Below are positions 59,414 through 64,000 of a stretch of 64,000 nt of DNA, one piece after another. The notes beneath the pieces are model-generated. The model was not told the DNA's origin. It ran no database searches and saw only the letters and a program-made list of their open reading frames with translations. Every line of letters starts with the position of its first letter. The stretch's first letter is position 1. Where the stretch lies: positions 78,469 to 142,468 of the forward strand of contig JAVBUF010000010.1 in the NCBI GenBank assembly GCA_031555615.1, in the 5' to 3' direction. The position numbers were made by a program, and so were the translations under genes. Source of the DNA: UBA935 sp031555615. Lineage in GTDB: Bacteria > Bacillota > Clostridia > Lachnospirales > Lachnospiraceae.

Positions 59414-61144
59414 GTGAAGAAAAGAATTATTGCAGTTGTTTTGGCATGCTGTATGACTTTGTCGTTGGCCGCTTGCGGAAGTAAAGACGATGGTGCGGAA
59501 CCCGCACAGTCATCAGCTGCAACAGAAGAAACCAAGCCAGCAGCAGAGCCTGAGGCGGCTGTTGAAGATCCGGCGGTGGCAGATCCCACCAATGGGGAGG
59601 TAGTTGACGGGAAATTTGTTACCACCAGAAAAATTACCGTAGAGGTCTATGACCGCGGTAATGATGGCGGATCCGATCCGACCAACAATAAGTACACCGA
59701 ATATATCAAAAAAGGAATGCTTGAGGATCACAATATAGAAGTTGAATTTATTGCGGTTCCCAGATGGACAGAGGTTGAGCAGATCAACAACCTGTTGGCT
59801 GCCGGGGATGCTCCCGATGTTTGTGTTACTTATGACTACCCCACTATCCAGACTTATGCAAACATGGGTGGTGTTCTGGATCTGGGCCAGTATGTGGATA
59901 CTTATGCCGACTTGCTTCCTCATCTGTGGGAGTGGCTTGATGAAACCAATATCTATTGGGACAGAGATCCTGCCAATGGAACCATTTGGGCATTGGAAGC
60001 AAAACTTGCAGTAAGCAACCGAATCAATACTTTTGTTCGTAAGGACTGGCTGGATAAGTTAGGTATTGCAGAACCCACCACCAAGGCCGAATTTGAAGCT
60101 ATGCTGGTTGCTTTCAAAGATAATGCAGATGTACTCCTGGGCAGTGAAGCTAAAAAGATGATTCCTTATTCCCTGAGTTATGATGTGGGCTGGAGAGCGG
60201 CAACTTTAATTGAATCATTTATCGACCCGAACATTTCTGACAAGGAATACTATATCAATGGATTTGATGACAGAAAGATTACCCAGAATGGAACCAAAGA
60301 AGCTGTTAGACTGTTAAATAAATGGTATAATGATGGACTGATCTGGAGTGACTTCGCTTTATACGGAAGTGGTGACACCACCGAAGCTGATATGATGAAG
60401 GCTGGTTATGTGGGTGCATTCACACATAACTGGGATTTACCTTTTAGAGAGGGTGAAGACAGTATTCAGGCTAACTTAAAGAGAATGGTTGGTGAAGATG
60501 CTGCTTTTGTGGCAGTTGATTGCTTTGAAGACAGCAAGGGAACCCATACAAAGTTTGTTCCCGGTCCCATTGACCGTAAAATATTCTTCCCCAGCACCAA
60601 TGATGAACCGTTGGCATCCATGATGTATCTTGACTGGATCAGTGATGCAGAGCATATTGAATATCTGCAAATTGGTGATGAAGGTGTTACACATGAAAAA
60701 ACAGATAACGGAGCCATTGCAATTATCGCAGCTACCGGTGATGATATTCAAAACTCCGGTTTCAATATCGATTACACAATTACCTGTAACGGTATGAAGC
60801 TTCAGAATGAGGACTTGACCGTTAAGTCAAGGGCATACAGTTATGCAAGTGTTGATCCGGCGTTGGTTGAAGCTGCTGATAAGATCTGTAATACAGACAT
60901 GAAGGTCGGCAAGAACGTAAATGTTGGTGCAATTTCCGCAGAAGAAGGCCAGGGACCGGCACTTGCCGAAAAACGAGATATCATTTATGATACCGCAGTT
61001 ACAGCATCGGCAGACAAATTCGATAGTGTATGGGATAGCGGTATGAGTGATTACTTAAGCTCAGGCGGTCAGGCAATTATTGATGAACGTACCGAAAAAT
61101 GGACTGCAACCTTCGGTAATGTGGATCAGCTTCCTGAAAAGTAA
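59414..61144 (+). CDS. Extracellular sugar-binding lipoprotein (LplA-like)
   Basis: A 576 aa protein: lipobox LAAC (Cys about 20), an Ala/Glu/Pro-rich linker (about 27-62), then a long family 1 binding domain (ITVEVYDRGNDGG, VEFIAVPRWTEVEQINNLLA, APDVCVTYDYPTIQTYANMG, LDWISDAEHIEYLQIG). The length is typical of LplA-like proteins for complex oligosaccharides. AGGGAGGAATG lies upstream. Last gene of the operon and terminated at 61173. Confidence 0.94.
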   Translation: MKKRIIAVVLACCMTLSLAACGSKDDGAEPAQSSAATEETKPAAEPEAAVEDPAVADPTNGEVVDGKFVTTRKITVEVYDRGNDGGSDPTNNKYTEYIKKGMLEDHNIEVEFIAVPRWTEVEQINNLLAAGDAPDVCVTYDYPTIQTYANMGGVLDLGQYVDTYADLLPHLWEWLDETNIYWDRDPANGTIWALEAKLAVSNRINTFVRKDWLDKLGIAEPTTKAEFEAMLVAFKDNADVLLGSEAKKMIPYSLSYDVGWRAATLIESFIDPNISDKEYYINGFDDRKITQNGTKEAVRLLNKWYNDGLIWSDFALYGSGDTTEADMMKAGYVGAFTHNWDLPFREGEDSIQANLKRMVGEDAAFVAVDCFEDSKGTHTKFVPGPIDRKIFFPSTNDEPLASMMYLDWISDAEHIEYLQIGDEGVTHEKTDNGAIAIIAATGDDIQNSGFNIDYTITCNGMKLQNEDLTVKSRAYSYASVDPALVEAADKICNTDMKVGKNVNVGAISAEEGQGPALAEKRDIIYDTAVTASADKFDSVWDSGMSDYLSSGGQAIIDERTEKWTATFGNVDQLPEK

Positions 61145-61172
61145 AGATTATAATTGAAAAGAAAATCTTAAA

Positions 61173-61201
61173 GGGAGCCCGTTCTTGGGCTCCCTGTTTG
61201 A
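61173..61201 (+). terminator. Terminator of the sugar ABC operon
   Basis: GGGAGCCC-GTTCTT-GGGCTCCC (61173-61194) then TGTTTG; strong GC stem, 28 nt after the stop. Confidence 0.82.
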
Positions 61202-61210
61202 CTAAAAATT

Positions 61211-62044
61211 TTAATCTTCCTGCGGTTTCAATTCTTCCAATTTACTCATCCAAAGACCTAACATAATGCCCAAGATACACACAATAACACAAACGAAACC
61301 GCCTAAGCTCAGATAGTTATATCGAGGAATGATAATGGTGGTGGAAGCAAAAACAACACCTAAGATAAAATGATGCATTTTGGAATAAGCTTTCCGGAAA
61401 ATAAAATCCATTAATTTGGATAAGGATAACACACAAACCAGGGCGCCGATTCCAATCGGAATAATAACGCTGAAATCCAGGTTTTTGATGCCATCAGTCA
61501 TTGGCTTATACATATCCATATACATTAAAAAGTTAGAAGGACTAAGTCCCGGAACAATAAGTCCCAGAGCAAAGATAGCACCGGCGATAATCCAGGTTCG
61601 GAAGTTCAATTCCAGTGAACCGGTAATAAGGTTTTCACCATTGTAAAGAATAACCAGAAAAATTACTGTAGTAATTATCATAAGAGTAAGATCCGACTTG
61701 TTTCTGCCCTTTTTCCCGGCCTGATTATAAAGCGTCGGAATAGTACCGACGATACAGCCGATAAAGAACCAGCGAAGCTGGGCATCAGACTTATCAAGCA
61801 GAAAACTAAGTACGATAGAAAGCAGGAAAATTCCAAATAAGCCGCCTAAGCCTACCGGAAAGAGATAGAGGAAATTCTTCTTAAAATCTTTCGTAATATT
61901 TGCTAAAAAGGAAATAATATGTTCATATATTCCAAAGATAGCAGCCAGAGCACCACCGCTTACGCCGGGAATAATGGCCCCGGAGCCGATAAAGGCACCT
62001 TTTACAAATCTTAAAATCCAGTCAAGTAAGTTCGTATTTTTCAT
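61211..62044 (-). CDS. DUF368 family undecaprenyl-phosphate transporter-like protein
   Basis: A 277 aa protein with about eight to nine helices. The DUF368 start FVKGAFIGSGAIIPGVSGGALAA is visible in the first 40 residues (key motif GSGAIIPGVSGG), with the second copy APGLSPSNFLMY-like VPGLSPSNFLMYM at about 168-180. Members (PopT) recycle C55 lipid carrier across the membrane. ATG 62044 follows GGGAGG; a longer frame to 62068 lacks this. Convergent with the sugar operon. Confidence 0.93.
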   Translation of the reverse strand: MKNTNLLDWILRFVKGAFIGSGAIIPGVSGGALAAIFGIYEHIISFLANITKDFKKNFLYLFPVGLGGLFGIFLLSIVLSFLLDKSDAQLRWFFIGCIVGTIPTLYNQAGKKGRNKSDLTLMIITTVIFLVILYNGENLITGSLELNFRTWIIAGAIFALGLIVPGLSPSNFLMYMDMYKPMTDGIKNLDFSVIIPIGIGALVCVLSLSKLMDFIFRKAYSKMHHFILGVVFASTTIIIPRYNYLSLGGFVCVIVCILGIMLGLWMSKLEELKPQED

Positions 62045-62155
62045 TAAAACCTCCCAAAATGAGTTCAATAATTCTTCCAGTTGTTAATTGTATCATATTA
62101 TGACAAGTAGTATGCATTAAAATTTAGTTAAGAAAATTATTGGAAAATTATTTTA

Positions 62156-62184
62156 TTTACCTGCTGCCGGAAACGCATTATAAT
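62156..62184 (+). promoter_or_regulatory. Candidate promoter of the MerR gene at 62267
   Basis: TTTACC (62156-62161), 17 nt spacer, TATAAT (62179-62184). A second TATAAT at 62198-62203 lies next to the small dyad ATAC-GAA-GTAT. Confidence 0.45.
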
Positions 62185-62266
62185 AGTACATACGAAGTAT
62201 AATTTCAAAATATGTAAATGGAGAGTAGATAATTATCAGAAGTTTTGAGGGTGAAGGAAGAATAAA

Positions 62267-63097
62267 ATGTTTAAGATAGGTGAATTTTCAAAATTAACCC
62301 AAGTATCTGTCAGGATGCTTCGGTATTATGATGAAACCGGTTTGCTAAAACCGGCCGAAACTGATAAATTTACAAATTACAGGCTATATGCAGCGGAGCA
62401 GATTCCAGTTCTGAATAAAATTATTTTTCTCCGCAATTTGGGTTTTAATGTTTCTGAAATAGCAGTTGCCGTTGAGGCATGGGAAGATGAATTTATTATT
62501 GGTTTGCTTGATAAAAAGCGACTGGAAACGGAAAATAAAATAAACGCGGAAAGAGAAAAATTAGCAGTGATTGCGTTAGCCAAGAATGATATACGACGGG
62601 AGAAGATAGCGGTAAATTATAATGTTGTCATTAAATCCATTCCGGAATATCAGGTGTTTGCCTTAAGGCGGACGGTTGCTGACTATTATGCGGAAGGTCA
62701 GTTGTGGAAAGAAATGGTGGACTTTGCGGATAAAAATCAAATTTCGATTTCAAACAATACTTTTACCATATATCATGATACGGACTATCGTGAAAAAGAA
62801 ATTGATATTGAAATATGTGCACCTGTGGCTCGGATGGGAGAAAACAGAAACGGTTTTGTTTTTCGAACTACCGAACCTGTCCCGATTATGGCATGTACGA
62901 TGGTATATGGATCCTTTGAAAATATAGCGGAGGCGTTCTATACCTATGCAAACTGGCTGGAGGAACATAATCAATACACAATGTCCGGACCAAGCAGACA
63001 GATTGTTCACAGGGGACCATGGAATGAAGAATGTGCTGACGATTATTTGACTGAGATACAGATTCCGTTGAAAAAAAATCATCATTTTGATAATTGA
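62267..63097 (+). CDS. MerR family regulator with GyrI-like domain
   Basis: A 276 aa protein: HTH IGEFSKLTQVSVRMLRYYDETGLL (first part, residues 4-26, shown as its core VSVRMLRYYDETGLL), coiled coil (about 78-100), and a BmrR/GyrI-like effector half with FALRRTVADYY, EIDIEICAPVA, CTMVYGSFENIAEAF and the closing EIQIPLKK. Third such regulator in this window. It is followed after 63 nt by trmO in the same direction. Confidence 0.93.
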   Translation: MFKIGEFSKLTQVSVRMLRYYDETGLLKPAETDKFTNYRLYAAEQIPVLNKIIFLRNLGFNVSEIAVAVEAWEDEFIIGLLDKKRLETENKINAEREKLAVIALAKNDIRREKIAVNYNVVIKSIPEYQVFALRRTVADYYAEGQLWKEMVDFADKNQISISNNTFTIYHDTDYREKEIDIEICAPVARMGENRNGFVFRTTEPVPIMACTMVYGSFENIAEAFYTYANWLEEHNQYTMSGPSRQIVHRGPWNEECADDYLTEIQIPLKKNHHFDN

Positions 63098-63160
63098 CAC
63101 TCACATGGTGTCAGGGTTTACACTGAATTTGCAAAATAAAACAAATGGAGGAAAAATATT

Positions 63161-63637
63161 ATGCAAGATTTTCAGGTAAACCCAATCGGCACGATTCATG
63201 TTAACGAGAGAGGAATGTACATTGAGTTGGAACCAGAGTATATTCAGGCTTTACGGGCACTGGATGGATTCAGTCATCTTAATGTTATCTGGTGGTTCAG
63301 CGATTTTGATAACAATGAGATGAGGAATATTCTGGAAACACCGAAACCGTATAAGAAAGCCCCGGACATGATGGGGATATTTGCTACCAGAGCACCCATT
63401 CGTCCCAATCCGATTGCATTGACGGCAGTAGAAGTTATCCACATAGACTATAAAGAAGGTATAATTCAAATTGCCTATATTGATGCCAATGATGGCACCC
63501 CGGTACTTGATATAAAACCGTATACCCCCAGCTTTGACAGGGTGGAAGATCCGGAGGTGCCGGAATGGTGCAGCCATTGGCCCATGAGTTTGGAACAGTC
63601 GGGAAGCTTTGCATGGGAGAATGAATTTAATTTTTAA
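63161..63637 (+). CDS. trmO: tRNA threonylcarbamoyladenosine methyltransferase TrmO-like
   Basis: A 158 aa protein of the TsaA/UPF0066 fold: NPIGTIHV start, LDGFSHLNVIWWFSDFD (about 35-51), GIFATRAPIRPNPIALTAVE (cofactor loop, about 72-91) and VLDIKPYTPSFD (about 108-119). TrmO methylates N6 of t6A37 in tRNA; some short homologues may do something else, so the assignment is by family. AGGAGG-like GGAGGAAAA precedes the ATG. Confidence 0.88.
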   Translation: MQDFQVNPIGTIHVNERGMYIELEPEYIQALRALDGFSHLNVIWWFSDFDNNEMRNILETPKPYKKAPDMMGIFATRAPIRPNPIALTAVEVIHIDYKEGIIQIAYIDANDGTPVLDIKPYTPSFDRVEDPEVPEWCSHWPMSLEQSGSFAWENEFNF

Positions 63638-63673
63638 TCGATATAACAAAACAAATTAACGGAGCAGATTACA

Positions 63674-64000
63674 ATGATTACACTTACAAACCGTCAGGCG
63701 AGACAGTTCATCCTGTTGAAACATGGTCTGATTAATGATTACAAGTTTATTACAAAGCAGGGTGTGCTGGATTTTGTCCGGGCGGCGGGCTGCATTCAGT
63801 TTGATCCCATTGATATCTGTGGGAAAAATTCTGAATTGGTATGTCAGTCAAGGGTTAAGGGATTCACCAAAGAAATGCTCTATGAACTTTTATATATCGA
63901 TCGAAAGTTAATTGATTACATGGATAAAAATGTTGCCATCACCCTTGTCGAAGATTGGCCATATTTTGAACGTTTCAGGCATACAGCAAGACAGCAGGAA
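63674..64000 (+). CDS. YcaQ/AlkZ-like winged-helix DNA glycosylase (3' partial)
   Basis: From ATG 63674 the frame is open to the window end (109 codons). It reads TLTNRQARQFILLKHGLI, then VRAAGCIQFDPIDICGKNSEL and CQSRVKGFT, which match the N-terminal DNA-binding part of the YcaQ/DUF1006 family (unhooking of interstrand cross-links or alkyl adducts). The catalytic QxQ-like motif falls outside. GGAGCAGA is upstream. Runs with trmO. Confidence 0.82.
   Translation, partial: MITLTNRQARQFILLKHGLINDYKFITKQGVLDFVRAAGCIQFDPIDICGKNSELVCQSRVKGFTKEMLYELLYIDRKLIDYMDKNVAITLVEDWPYFERFRHTARQQE

Noticed and set aside
1..64000. Search for tRNA, rRNA, CRISPR, integrase, transposase and phage genes
   Set aside because: No clover-leaf-like tRNA block, regular spaced repeat, or transposase/integrase motif was noticed in any frame.

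Overview
The window looks like chromosome from an anaerobic, endospore-forming Clostridia member, most likely Lachnospiraceae or a related Eubacteriales family. The evidence is a spore photoproduct lyase, a hybrid-cluster protein, a DUF368 lipid-carrier transporter, a VTC/DUF4956 pair, ATPase-less CUT1 sugar importers, AGGAGG-type ribosome binding sites almost everywhere, and moderately AT-rich DNA. The genus cannot be named from sequence alone. I saw no rRNA, tRNA, CRISPR array, prophage or intact insertion sequence. Nearly all of the window is short accessory operons, most paired with their own regulator.

Left part (1-22.7 kb). A drug-resistance type operon (UvrA-like protein without the UvrB-binding domain, ABC-2 exporter, MerR/GyrI-like regulator) is followed by a lipoprotein polysaccharide deacetylase, a chemoreceptor, and an AraC regulator divergent from a heterodimeric ABC pair. 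Next is a minus-strand DUF6442-Xre-26 aa peptide operon with a very clear promoter/operator. Two methyltransferases and a lipoprotein follow. A decayed stretch (14.9-15.8 kb) holds three gene fragments. A GntR-ABC-permease-hydrolase operon, a TetR/methyltransferase/zinc-ribbon operon behind a 16 bp palindrome, and a LytTR-DUF3021-TraX operon complete this part.

Middle part (22.8-46.7 kb). Here lie a DUF1284-like / FG-GAP-like / DUF3160 / CapA surface cassette, TspO, and a repair cassette (spore photoproduct lyase, GrpB, Ogt). Two-component system 1 is followed by hydroxylamine reductase, the VTC-DUF4956-Cthe_2159-like trio and a transglutaminase-like protein. Two-component system 2 is followed by a solute-binding protein, two sugar-type permeases and an HlyD-like adaptor. 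Each response regulator appears to have its own 11 bp-periodic direct-repeat box, present both before its own operon and before a neighbouring target operon.

Right part (46.8-64 kb). A MerR gene has a textbook 19 bp-spacer promoter. Then come DUF2461, an acyltransferase with two-component system 3 (kinase without membrane segments) and an ABC/FtsX exporter, DUF2238, DUF2225, an AraC-controlled sugar ABC importer (two permeases and binding protein, no ATPase), DUF368, MerR, TrmO, and the start of a YcaQ/AlkZ-like glycosylase cut by the window end.

The strongest new signals are regulatory: the paired response-regulator boxes (30088 with 34166; 39318 with 42065), the Xre operator with its 26 aa downstream peptide, and the unusual TCS/solute-binding/permease/HlyD operon that lacks an ATPase.
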